A DNA stretch of 9,857 nucleotides from Lysobacterales bacterium (lineage in GTDB: Bacteria > Pseudomonadota > Gammaproteobacteria > Xanthomonadales > S139-57): positions 1-9,857 of the forward strand of contig JALWTZ010000463.1 in assembly GCA_026993285.1 (NCBI GenBank), read 5' to 3'. The notes under the pieces are model-generated. The model was given only the letters and a program-made list of their open reading frames with translations, did not search any database and had not been told where the DNA came from. Below, in pieces: positions 1 through 7,251 of the stretch. Every line of letters starts with the position of its first letter. Position 1 is the stretch's first letter. Made by a program: the position numbers and the translations under genes.

Positions 1-1841
1 CCCAGGCCAGCCGGCAGGGTTTGGGACCAGCGGGCCAGCAGTTGTTCATGGGCCTGGCGACCAATCACCAGCAGGTCATGTTCGGCCTGTTCATCCAGTT
101 GCCCGGCTGTCTGGATGGCAACCCGCAGGGCCGGGTAACCGGTATGCCCCCCCATGATGCCCAGCAGTTCCAGCGTGGCCTGTGCTTCCGTCGGTCCATA
201 GTCATCCGGCAGCACCAGCGTGGTTTCAGACAAATCCGCCATGCGGGTGAAGGGGTAGCCCGAATTGGCGAAAAAGCCCAGATTGGGCATGGCCGCATAA
301 TGGGGCATGTCGGTGAAATCAATGGTGGAATCCGGATCGATGGCGGCCATGACCAGATCATCCGTGGCCCGCTTGCACAGATCCTGCTTGGCATAGCCAA
401 AACGGAAGGCAAACTGCAGCTGGTTGTTGCTGCCCAGCTTGAAGGCCGGAATCAGGAATTCGCTGACCCCGGCGAGGTAGTTTTCATCGAGGATGGGCAC
501 CCGCACCCGGGTCTTTTCTCCACCCTTGCCGGCTTCACGGAGATTGAAGGCCTCGATGAATTCGTCGTTGATCATCACCGTCAGGCGGGAATCATCCACG
601 GCAACCGGTGGGGTGTAACGGTATTTCAGTTCCACCGGCACACCCTGGTTGCCCCAGGTGAACAGGTCGGCGGGAATGCGCATGTTCAGGCGCATGATTT
701 CCGGCAGGTGGCCTTGTACCTGCAACTGCTTGTGGTCCTGAACCAGATCACCCATTTTCACCGGGCGATCCAGACGCACCCAGCGGGGCGCATCATAGGG
801 CTGGCGGGGCGCTCCCAGGCTGGTCTCCCGCACTCGAATGGCCGGGCCGGACAGGACGATTTCACCCTGGGTCAGGCCCAGAACCGCCTGCTCCAGTTCC
901 CGCTCGTCACGCCCCAGTACCAGCAATAGCTTGATATAGGGATTGTCGTAAAGGGTTTCACCCGTATCCTCATCCACGACGATGGGTTCAGGCAGCGGCA
1001 GGGAACGCACCGCCACCGTGGGCCCGTCGATGGCGGGAATATGTTCGGCCAGCCAGGGCGGCAACTGGTCGATGGTCGTCAGGATGACGGCGTGGCGTTT
1101 GGGGAGTTTCTGCTGCAACAAGGGAAAACGCACGCCGCGCCAGTCAGCCCTGGCCCCCATCCAGGATGCCAGCATGCCAGCGGTTTTCAACCGCTCCAGC
1201 CCCGGCTGGGGGCCCAGTTCCATGGGCAGCGTCAGCCGGGTATTGTCTCGCGCATCGAAAAACGGCTCGGGGAAACTGGTCAGGTCACTGGCCAGCGGCA
1301 ATTGCCCCTTGCTCATCACCAGCGCGCTGTCGGACTGGATTTCCACCCAGATGCTGGAATGCAACGGGTCTTCACAGAATTCCTGGGTGTAATGGCCCAC
1401 CATCTCGAAGCGTACATGGTTGTAGTCCACCACCAGATCCACCGGTATGGAAAGAATCTGCTGAACCGGGGTACCGGCCCGTTCGGGATCGATGGGCAGC
1501 ACGCCCACCACTTCCTCGTTCATGTGCACCTTGATGTGGGAAATACGCCCGATCAGTGCCGGCGAGAAGACATAGCGCAACTCCAGACGCAGGTCTTCCA
1601 CCTGTACATCCTGTCGCACACCAAAGCTGAAACTGCGGCTGGTGTTGTCCCCGCGAATATCCAGGCCCTGGGAAAAACCCATTTCGGCCAGTGTGGTTTT
1701 CTCTTGCCAGTGACGACCCAGCACGGCATGGGCAGGCGTCCAGGATTGCTCTCCCTCCTGCAAGCGATTGAGCCAGTCCTGGAAGGTCTCTGCCGTGGCC
1801 CATCCGGACCAGAGCAGACTAAGGGCCAACAACCATTTCAT
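1..1841 (-). CDS. bcsB: Cellulose synthase periplasmic subunit BcsB (partial, C-terminus off window)
   Basis: BcsB is the periplasmic, inner-membrane-anchored partner of BcsA that guides the emerging glucan towards the outer membrane. From ATG 1841 the frame stays open for 613 codons to the left edge. Residues 1-17 form a signal peptide (MKWLLALSLLWSGWATA). The family's alternating carbohydrate-binding and flavodoxin-like domains should follow. The strongest family match is in the stretch IDPDSTIDF and HYAAMPNLGFF (about 501-524), followed by PFTRMADLSET (530-540), which resembles E. coli BcsB closely. Two cysteines (C156, C489) are visible; a disulfide is possible but not shown. E. coli BcsB has about 780 residues, so roughly 160 are missing, including the end of the last flavodoxin-like domain and the C-terminal membrane anchor. 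The start overlaps the bcsA stop as ATGA, with AAAGGA upstream as ribosome binding site, which implies coupled translation. No frameshift was seen in the visible part. Confidence 0.95.
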   Translation of the reverse strand, partial: MKWLLALSLLWSGWATAETFQDWLNRLQEGEQSWTPAHAVLGRHWQEKTTLAEMGFSQGLDIRGDNTSRSFSFGVRQDVQVEDLRLELRYVFSPALIGRISHIKVHMNEEVVGVLPIDPERAGTPVQQILSIPVDLVVDYNHVRFEMVGHYTQEFCEDPLHSSIWVEIQSDSALVMSKGQLPLASDLTSFPEPFFDARDNTRLTLPMELGPQPGLERLKTAGMLASWMGARADWRGVRFPLLQQKLPKRHAVILTTIDQLPPWLAEHIPAIDGPTVAVRSLPLPEPIVVDEDTGETLYDNPYIKLLLVLGRDERELEQAVLGLTQGEIVLSGPAIRVRETSLGAPRQPYDAPRWVRLDRPVKMGDLVQDHKQLQVQGHLPEIMRLNMRIPADLFTWGNQGVPVELKYRYTPPVAVDDSRLTVMINDEFIEAFNLREAGKGGEKTRVRVPILDENYLAGVSEFLIPAFKLGSNNQLQFAFRFGYAKQDLCKRATDDLVMAAIDPDSTIDFTDMPHYAAMPNLGFFANSGYPFTRMADLSETTLVLPDDYGPTEAQATLELLGIMGGHTGYPALRVAIQTAGQLDEQAEHDLLVIGRQAHEQLLARWSQTLPAGL

Positions 1842-4363
1842 GGGTACATCCTTTCATTGTTTACAGGGTAGCGTGGCAACAGCTGCCACAGAAAATGCCG
1901 CATGCGCTCCAGGATCGGGAGCTTCTCTGCCAGCAGCGGAAAAATATGGCGCAGCATGGCACCATAACCACGCACGCCCGTGGCAAAGATTTCACCCAGG
2001 CTTTCGATGGGGTTATCCGCCTTGCGATCACGGTCGCGCTCCAGCCAGGCATCCGCACGGGAAAAGGTGCAGTGTATCAAGGCTTCTTCCTGCTCCACAT
2101 TCAGATGATCGAAACGCAGGCCGGCACGGTGACCAAACACATTGGCCACCACCACCGGAAAGACATGGGGCCGGGTGCCGTGGAACAGGGTGATCTCCAG
2201 CCGCTGCCCGGGTGAGAGCAGGTTTTTCTCCGGCAGCTCCACGCCGATGCCGCCTTCAGAAACATCCACGGTGCGTGTCTGCACCCGGTGCAGCCCGGGC
2301 AGAATCAGGGTAACGGGCACATCCAGCCCCACCCGGTGATTGATCCGAACCTGCCGGGCCTCGGCCGCCACTGCCAGCACGGCTCCCAGAATCAACAGGT
2401 TGTACAGGGTCCACAACAGCGTGATGATGACCGTCGGGATTTCACGCGGGTCCCCGGCCTGCAGGCGCCACAGGCCAAAGGCCACGCCCAGCAGATTCAG
2501 CAGCAGCACAACCAGATAGGGGCGGGAGATGGTCCAGTCGAAATGCTCCTTCTCCACCAGCCCGCCCTTGGCCGTCACATTGAAACTGCCCTTGCCGGGA
2601 TCGATGAGCGCCACCGTGGTGGGCCGGGCTATATACCAGGCCAGCGCCGTCTCATAGACCTCCGCCCAGAACGAATGCCGGTATTTGCCCTGAATACGCG
2701 AATTGGTGAGATTGGCATGAAAAATATGCGGCACCACATAGAGCACGATGGCCACCGCTGATGCATGGATAAAATAGGCATGCAGCAGCAGAAAGGCCAG
2801 TGGCGCGGTGAGAAACACCAGCCGGGGAATGCCATAGAGAAAATGCAGCATGGCATTGCTGTAACAGAGCCGTTGCACCGGATTCAGCCCCTTGCCCAGC
2901 ATGGGATTGTCAATACGGAATATCTGCGTCATGCCCCGTGCCCAGCGGATGCGCTGGCCCACATGTGCCGACAGGCTTTCGGTGGCCAGCCCTGCCGCCT
3001 GTGGCTGGCTGAGATAGGCGGAACGGTAACCCAGCCGGTGCATTTTCAGTGCGGTATGGGCATCCTCGGTGACAGTTTCCACCGCAATGCCACCCACTTC
3101 TTCCAGCGGCCCCCGCCGCAGCACGGCACAGGAACCACAGAAAAAGGTGGCATTCCACAGGTCATTGCCATCCTGTACCAGGCCGTAAAACAGCTCGTTT
3201 TCATTGGGCACCTGGCCAAAAGTGCCCAGATTGCGCTCGAAGGGATCCGGCGAGAAAAAATGGTGCGGGGTCTGAACCAGTGCCAGCTTGCGGTCCTTGA
3301 AAAACCAGCCCATGCTGGTTTGCAGGAAAGAACGGGTGGGAATGTGGTCGCAGTCGAAAATGGCGATGAATTCCCCATGGGTCTTGGTCAGGGCATGGTT
3401 CAGATTGCCGGCCTTGGCATGGCGGTTGTCCGGGCGGTCCAGGTAGTGTACACCCACCTTTTCCGCAAACCGGCGAATCTCGTCCCGCTTGCCATCATCG
3501 AGAATGTAGATATTCAGTTTGTCCGCCGGCCAATCCATCTGCCGTGCAGCCAGCACGGTGGGCTTGAGCACATGCAGCGGTTCGTTGTAGGTGGGAATAT
3601 AGACATCCACACTGGGCCACAGGCTTTCATCCTCCGGCAGGGGTACCGGCTCCCGCTGCAAGGGCCAGGCCGTCTGGATGTAACCTAGCAACAACACAAG
3701 CCAGGCGTAGGTTTCCACCCCCACCAGAATCAGCCCCAGCATGAGATCCAGTGAATCGTCCCAGTTCAATGTGGTGGTATAGCGCCACCAGAGATAGCGG
3801 GTGGAAGCCAACAGGGAAATGGCCATCAATACCAGCGTAGGCAGGCGGCCGGGAATGCGGCGGATCAGCAACGCAGCCAGCAGGAGTGCAAACAGGAGCC
3901 AGAGCTGGGTTTCCAGCTCGTACGGAACGGTGACAACCAGTATGGCCCCGGCCAACCCCAGTAACAGCATGGGCCAGCGAAACCAGCGTTGGTCCCATAG
4001 CGGATGTTCCACCATTTCCCGCATCACGCTGTGCAGCTTTTTTGCCACCGGGCCGGGATTTTCCGTGGAAAAAACCCTGACCAGCATGCCGATGCTGACA
4101 TGCTCCAGCCGACGCAGCCATTCTCCTATTCGAGGCCAGGGCTTGCGTGCACCGGGTGGAATGACCAGCAACAGCCACAAGACCTGCACGGGAATCCGGA
4201 TGACATCCAGCGGGCGTGGATGAAGAATATCCACATGCGGAAACCATTTCCGCCACCAGCGATACATGGCAGCCTGCTGGTGCCAGGGCACCGGCAGGCG
4301 AAAAAGCTGCCCCATCAGCCACCAGAGCGGGCCAGGCCAGTGCCGCAAGGCTTCAAGCGACAT
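1838..4363 (-). CDS. bcsA: Cellulose synthase catalytic subunit BcsA (UDP-forming, PilZ domain)
   Basis: BcsA is the inner-membrane family 2 glycosyltransferase (EC 2.4.1.12) that makes beta-1,4-glucan from UDP-glucose and exports it through its own channel. The 841-residue protein is close to E. coli BcsA (872) in length and sequence. Membrane segments lie near 54-69, 130-148, 154-170, 176-193, 204-233, 515-550, 616-634 and 645-669. Catalytic motifs are intact: DDG 289-291, DCD 337-339, FFCGS 407-411, TED 432-434 (catalytic base) and QRIRW 470-474. The gating loop FNVTAKG is at 594-600. The C-terminal PilZ domain has the c-di-GMP motif RxxxR (R673, R677 in RINHR) and DVSEGG (700-705), so allosteric activation by c-di-GMP is expected. 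ATG 4363 was chosen over the in-frame ATG at 4504 because GGGAG lies 7 nt upstream and homology begins here; the upstream extension is low-complexity and lies inside bcsQ. It overlaps bcsQ by 11 nt and bcsB by 4 nt. Confidence 0.98.
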   Translation of the reverse strand: MSLEALRHWPGPLWWLMGQLFRLPVPWHQQAAMYRWWRKWFPHVDILHPRPLDVIRIPVQVLWLLLVIPPGARKPWPRIGEWLRRLEHVSIGMLVRVFSTENPGPVAKKLHSVMREMVEHPLWDQRWFRWPMLLLGLAGAILVVTVPYELETQLWLLFALLLAALLIRRIPGRLPTLVLMAISLLASTRYLWWRYTTTLNWDDSLDLMLGLILVGVETYAWLVLLLGYIQTAWPLQREPVPLPEDESLWPSVDVYIPTYNEPLHVLKPTVLAARQMDWPADKLNIYILDDGKRDEIRRFAEKVGVHYLDRPDNRHAKAGNLNHALTKTHGEFIAIFDCDHIPTRSFLQTSMGWFFKDRKLALVQTPHHFFSPDPFERNLGTFGQVPNENELFYGLVQDGNDLWNATFFCGSCAVLRRGPLEEVGGIAVETVTEDAHTALKMHRLGYRSAYLSQPQAAGLATESLSAHVGQRIRWARGMTQIFRIDNPMLGKGLNPVQRLCYSNAMLHFLYGIPRLVFLTAPLAFLLLHAYFIHASAVAIVLYVVPHIFHANLTNSRIQGKYRHSFWAEVYETALAWYIARPTTVALIDPGKGSFNVTAKGGLVEKEHFDWTISRPYLVVLLLNLLGVAFGLWRLQAGDPREIPTVIITLLWTLYNLLILGAVLAVAAEARQVRINHRVGLDVPVTLILPGLHRVQTRTVDVSEGGIGVELPEKNLLSPGQRLEITLFHGTRPHVFPVVVANVFGHRAGLRFDHLNVEQEEALIHCTFSRADAWLERDRDRKADNPIESLGEIFATGVRGYGAMLRHIFPLLAEKLPILERMRHFLWQLLPRYPVNNERMYP

Positions 4364-5102
4364 GTTCCGTCTCCCGCAATTGCGACAGCATCCAGCTGGC
4401 CAGCAAGGCAAAATCCTGCGCGGCCTGACTGGCGGGCGCTGCCTGAAACACGGTCTGCTTCCAGGCCAGGCTTTCGGGCACATGGCTGTCCTGCTGAACG
4501 GCAACGGGCAAGACTTGCACCGCCGGGCTGGCCATCATCATGTCCTGCAAATCACATTCCAGCGGAGATTCTGCATGCAAGCGGTTAATCAACACCTGCG
4601 CACCCGGCAGTGGTTCACGCTGACGCAGACTGGCAAAACAGCCGGGGTCGGGGTTGACCACCAAAAGATGCAGTTCCACCAGATCCTGCAACAACAGGTC
4701 CTCGCCAGGCCCCAACGCCGGGCAGTCCACGATACACAGGGTATCTTCCTGCAGTTGCAACTCGGCTGCTTCCTGTCGAATCTGCCGGAACCATTGGCGG
4801 AGCACGGAACGGGAATAGCCCTGCTCCGCGAGCGGGTGGGATTCCACGCCAAAGGGAATGAACTGTACACCACTGGCAGATCGATAGGCCGCCTGGTACC
4901 AGGGTGTACCCGCTGTCAGGGCGGGCACCAGACCACGCCGAACCTCCCAGGGCATGCCCAGGTAAATGCGTAACAGATTGCCTGGGGAGAGATCCAGCAG
5001 CAACACAGAACGCCCCTGGCGGTGACAGGCTTCACCCAGATGCGCGACAGCCGTGGTTGTGCCAACCCCTCCCTTCAGACCCTGAAGGGCGATCCATTTC
5101 AT
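4353..5102 (-). CDS. bcsQ: Cellulose biosynthesis protein BcsQ (MinD/ParA-like ATPase)
   Basis: BcsQ is a cytoplasmic SIMIBI-class ATPase that, with BcsR and BcsE, regulates assembly and activity of the cellulose secretion complex. The 249-residue length matches E. coli BcsQ (250). The P-loop is LKGGVGTTT at residues 9-17. Like the E. coli protein (RGGVGTTT as I recall it), it has Thr where MinD and ParA have the second, phosphate-binding Lys. Switch I is probably LLLDLSPGNLLR (34-45, D37), and Walker B/switch II is CIVDCPA (123-129, D126). LINRL at 171-175 occupies the position of E. coli LINDF. ATG 5102 lies 3 nt after the bcsR stop with no clear Shine-Dalgarno sequence, so translation is probably coupled to bcsR. 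The reading frame is intact, unlike the bcsQ allele with a premature stop known from some E. coli K-12 strains. The 3' end overlaps bcsA by 11 nt. Confidence 0.93.
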   Translation of the reverse strand: MKWIALQGLKGGVGTTTAVAHLGEACHRQGRSVLLLDLSPGNLLRIYLGMPWEVRRGLVPALTAGTPWYQAAYRSASGVQFIPFGVESHPLAEQGYSRSVLRQWFRQIRQEAAELQLQEDTLCIVDCPALGPGEDLLLQDLVELHLLVVNPDPGCFASLRQREPLPGAQVLINRLHAESPLECDLQDMMMASPAVQVLPVAVQQDSHVPESLAWKQTVFQAAPASQAAQDFALLASWMLSQLRETEHVA

Positions 5103-5105
5103 GGA

Positions 5106-5351
5106 TCAGAGTGTATCACCGATCTCGGAAAGCAATGGCCAGCGATTGCGGATGGCCTTCAGGTTTTCCCGGCGACGGATCTCGTGATAGTGCAGTGCTT
5201 CATGCTGATAGCTGGCCAGCAGATGCTGTACATCATCAGCCTGGTTGTGCACTTGGGACTCGGCGGGTGCAACAGAGACACTGTTCCGCTTTTCCTGGCT
5301 TCCTGTTGTCGCGGGGACGAATTCCTGTTCAATTTTTCTGACCAGTGTCAC
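5106..5351 (-). CDS. bcsR: Small cellulose regulator BcsR (YhjR family), probable GTG start
   Basis: BcsR is a small cytoplasmic protein that stabilises BcsQ and is needed for cellulose synthase assembly. The diagnostic part is the C-terminus: RRENLKAIRNRWPLLSEI aligns with the E. coli BcsR tail SQREQLAAALKRWPLLAEF as I recall it, including the RWPLL core. The region before it is polar and not recognisable. From GTG 5351 the product has 81 residues, longer than E. coli BcsR (62). GTG is preferred because GGAG (5361-5364) lies 9 nt upstream and the predicted transcript starts near 5373. The in-frame ATG at 5366 (86 residues) would leave only a few leader bases and has no Shine-Dalgarno; a further ATG at 5420 (104 residues) lies upstream of the promoter. 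It is first in the bcsRQAB block and 3 nt upstream of bcsQ. Confidence 0.85.
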   Translation of the reverse strand: MTLVRKIEQEFVPATTGSQEKRNSVSVAPAESQVHNQADDVQHLLASYQHEALHYHEIRRRENLKAIRNRWPLLSEIGDTL

Positions 5352-5379
5352 CTTGCAATGCTCCATATAATTTTCAAAA

Positions 5380-5408
5380 AGTATACATTTTGAAAAAAAA
5401 CATGGCAA
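5380..5408 (-). promoter_or_regulatory. Sigma70-type promoter for bcsRQAB
   Basis: On the minus strand, TTGCCA (5403-5408) and TATACT (5380-5385) are separated by exactly 17 bp; each hexamer matches the sigma70 consensus at 5 of 6 positions. The spacer holds a run of eight T. The site sits in the AT-rich gap between bcsG and bcsR, with a predicted transcription start about 5372-5374. It would let bcsRQAB be transcribed independently of bcsEFG. Confidence 0.7.
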
Positions 5409-5416
5409 GAGCGTAA

Positions 5417-5430
5417 TCACGAAATTGTGA
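5417..5430. promoter_or_regulatory. Imperfect dyad upstream of the bcsR promoter (possible regulator site)
   Basis: TCAC-GAAATT-GTGA forms a 14-bp dyad with 4-bp arms and a mostly symmetric centre. It lies about 9 bp upstream of the -35 box, centred near -50 relative to the predicted start, where activators often bind. The half-sites are in the opposite order from a CRP box (TGTGA-N6-TCACA), so no known regulator is assigned. Short dyads arise by chance, so confidence is low. Confidence 0.25.
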
Positions 5431-5444
5431 CGATATCGGCGAAA

Positions 5445-7085
5445 TCAAGGTTGCAATGGCATCCAGTCTTCTGCTTCCCGCAGGCGAATCCAGTACTGAC
5501 CGGCATCTTTCATCACCACGGCAGTGGCGGTTTCGGCCACCGGGCGTGTTTCGCTGAGTGTCTGCACCAGATGGTCGGGACGGTACTGCTGGGGAAGGTA
5601 CGGGTCCTGCGCCAGTAGTGCGGAAACATACTCCGACAGCGCCAGGTAGGATACCGGCTTGTCCACCACCACGGGAGATGCCGGCCTGGTCAGCTCGGGA
5701 CCAAACAGGCGAATACCCACCGGTACCCGGGTAATGTCCGGTGTGGGAATCTCACGCATGCCCTGCAACTGAAAACGGCTGCCACGCAAGGCAGCGCCAT
5801 GCTCGGGTACCATCACCACCAGCACACGCCGGCCCGATTGCTCCAGTTCACGGAAAAACGCGCGGAAATCTCCCATGAGCTTGCCCAGCCTTCTGCCATA
5901 ACCGGTGACGCTGTCCCGGCTGCGCTGGCCGGACACCACACGGTTTCCATCATGCAGGCTCAGGGTATTGTAGTAGGCCACCACCCTGGGCACAGGCTCT
6001 CCTTGCCGTTTCTGCCACCAGGTTTTCAGTACGCTGAAATCATCATGAATGGGAGAGCCATCAAAGGCCCGATAGGCAACCGGCACTTCCTCCAGCGACA
6101 GCGGAGCAGCTTCCATGCGATTGCCACGCAATACGCCGATGAAATCATCGAAGTGCCCGTCATGGTTCATCAACAATTCCTTGCGAAAGCCCAGCTCGGC
6201 CAGGGCATCAAACAAGTAACAACCCTGCCCCGCCGGCTTGTACAACGCTTCATGGCTGCGCTGGCCACAACTGGCGCGTAGCAGCCGGATGGCAGCCGGG
6301 CCACTGTAGGAGGTGGCGCTGTTGAACTGTTTGAAGATGACATCAAAAGCCGGCAAGTCGCCCGCTTTTCCCGCATATTGCATGTCATCCCAGGACAAGG
6401 AGCAGACATGCAAGAAGAGCAGATCAAAGGGTGCGGCCTGGCTACCCGGCAGCGGAAAACGTACCTGTCTGCCCTTTTCTTCCCGATAAAAGGCTTGCAA
6501 GGTTTCATTCAGGTTCACGGCACTGGCTGTTGAGGCACCTGTGGCTGCCTGGCTGGCAACAGCCGGGGTATTCGTCCGGGCGGAAACCGGCAATGCTTGC
6601 CTGCTCGATGGCACGGGGCCAATGGCCAGATACAACAGCAGGGCTGAAACCACCACCCCCAGACGAATGTAACGGCTCAATACCAGATAACCAAAGAACA
6701 GCAATACCAGCAGGGCCAGCAGATCCGGGGTGAGGGCACGGCCTGCCAGCTCAAGCAGGTAATCCAGATCAAAGCCAGCCATCAATTGCAGGGATGGCAG
6801 CAGTTGAGACCAGGCCGGCAGAAAGCTCTCTGCATGAACCAGCCAGATTGCGGCCGGTATGGCCAGCAAAAGTCGTATCACCCGCTGCCAGCGGTGGGTC
6901 AGCGGGTAGGCCAGAAAGGCGACCAAGGCCAGATTGAACCAGGGCCGCAGATGCAGGCTGCCCTGAAAATGCAGCAGCAGCTTGACCAGGAAATACAGGT
7001 TCCACGCACCCAGGCCCGGCAGGCCCAGCGGGTCTGCGGCAACAGGCTGCGTAACTTCGGGTTTTTCTTCAGTGCTCGCGTTCAT
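5445..7085 (-). CDS. bcsG: Cellulose phosphoethanolamine transferase BcsG
   Basis: BcsG transfers phosphoethanolamine from phosphatidylethanolamine to cellulose on the periplasmic side of the inner membrane. The 546-residue protein (E. coli 559) has an N-terminal membrane part with hydrophobic segments near 28-40, 50-60, 68-84, 121-137 and 141-156. A Ser/Ala/Thr-rich linker (about 160-190) leads to the alkaline-phosphatase-fold catalytic domain. Residues matching the E. coli active site are all present: C228 in LHVCSLSW (E. coli C243), nucleophile S261 in NSATSYSGP (S278), H378 in SLHDGN (H396), and E428-H429 in VPEHG (E442-H443). SGPAAIRLLRASCGQ (261-275) is essentially identical to E. coli. 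The enzyme should therefore be active and the cellulose modified. The start at ATG 7085 overlaps bcsF by 17 nt, with only a purine-rich AAGAAG as ribosome site. The stop is 93 nt before the bcsR start codon. Confidence 0.97.
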   Translation of the reverse strand: MNASTEEKPEVTQPVAADPLGLPGLGAWNLYFLVKLLLHFQGSLHLRPWFNLALVAFLAYPLTHRWQRVIRLLLAIPAAIWLVHAESFLPAWSQLLPSLQLMAGFDLDYLLELAGRALTPDLLALLVLLFFGYLVLSRYIRLGVVVSALLLYLAIGPVPSSRQALPVSARTNTPAVASQAATGASTASAVNLNETLQAFYREEKGRQVRFPLPGSQAAPFDLLFLHVCSLSWDDMQYAGKAGDLPAFDVIFKQFNSATSYSGPAAIRLLRASCGQRSHEALYKPAGQGCYLFDALAELGFRKELLMNHDGHFDDFIGVLRGNRMEAAPLSLEEVPVAYRAFDGSPIHDDFSVLKTWWQKRQGEPVPRVVAYYNTLSLHDGNRVVSGQRSRDSVTGYGRRLGKLMGDFRAFFRELEQSGRRVLVVMVPEHGAALRGSRFQLQGMREIPTPDITRVPVGIRLFGPELTRPASPVVVDKPVSYLALSEYVSALLAQDPYLPQQYRPDHLVQTLSETRPVAETATAVVMKDAGQYWIRLREAEDWMPLQP

Positions 7086-7251
7086 GCGGCTTCTTGTCTG
7101 GTTTCATGGGCTTGAGCCAGCGCAATCGCCATACACGACCATGCCCGGCACGCAGAAAGAGGTTCCAGAGCTGCTGCAGCAAAAAAAGCAAAAGCATGCC
7201 CACCACCATGCCCGCGGCGAAGGCCAGGTCAATGTCGTTGGGCAAGCTCAT
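7069..7251 (-). CDS. bcsF: Cellulose biosynthesis membrane protein BcsF
   Basis: BcsF is a small inner-membrane protein; in E. coli (63 residues) it recruits BcsE to the membrane-bound synthase. The 60-residue product has one hydrophobic helix (about residues 9-34, FAAGMVVGMLLLFLLQQLW core) followed by a strongly basic tail (HGRVWRLRWLKPMKPDKK), the same plan as E. coli BcsF. Sequence identity to E. coli is low, so the call rests on architecture and its place between bcsE and bcsG. The start ATG 7251 overlaps the bcsE stop as ATGA, with AAGG (7259-7262) 7 nt upstream. The end overlaps bcsG by 17 nt. Confidence 0.85.
   Translation of the reverse strand: MSLPNDIDLAFAAGMVVGMLLLFLLQQLWNLFLRAGHGRVWRLRWLKPMKPDKKPHEREH

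Noticed and set aside
21..929. 302-codon open frame on the plus strand, with further plus-strand frames at 1041-1871 and 2765-3688
   Set aside because: They lie opposite bcsB and bcsA, the first two in codon register with bcsB. The products are low in recognisable content, rich in H, Q and G, and match no family I know.
4364..4504. N-terminal extension of BcsA to ATG 4504
   Set aside because: The 47 extra residues lie inside bcsQ, are Pro/Arg/Cys-rich and unlike BcsA, and ATG 4363 has a good ribosome site.
5417..5430. CRP binding site
   Set aside because: The half-sites are in reverse order (TCAC...GTGA rather than TGTGA...TCACA).
5385..5445. Intrinsic terminator after bcsG, suggested by the T8 run at 5393-5400
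   Set aside because: No stable stem directly precedes the T-run; the nearest dyad is separated from it by about 16 nt. The T-run is better read as the promoter spacer.
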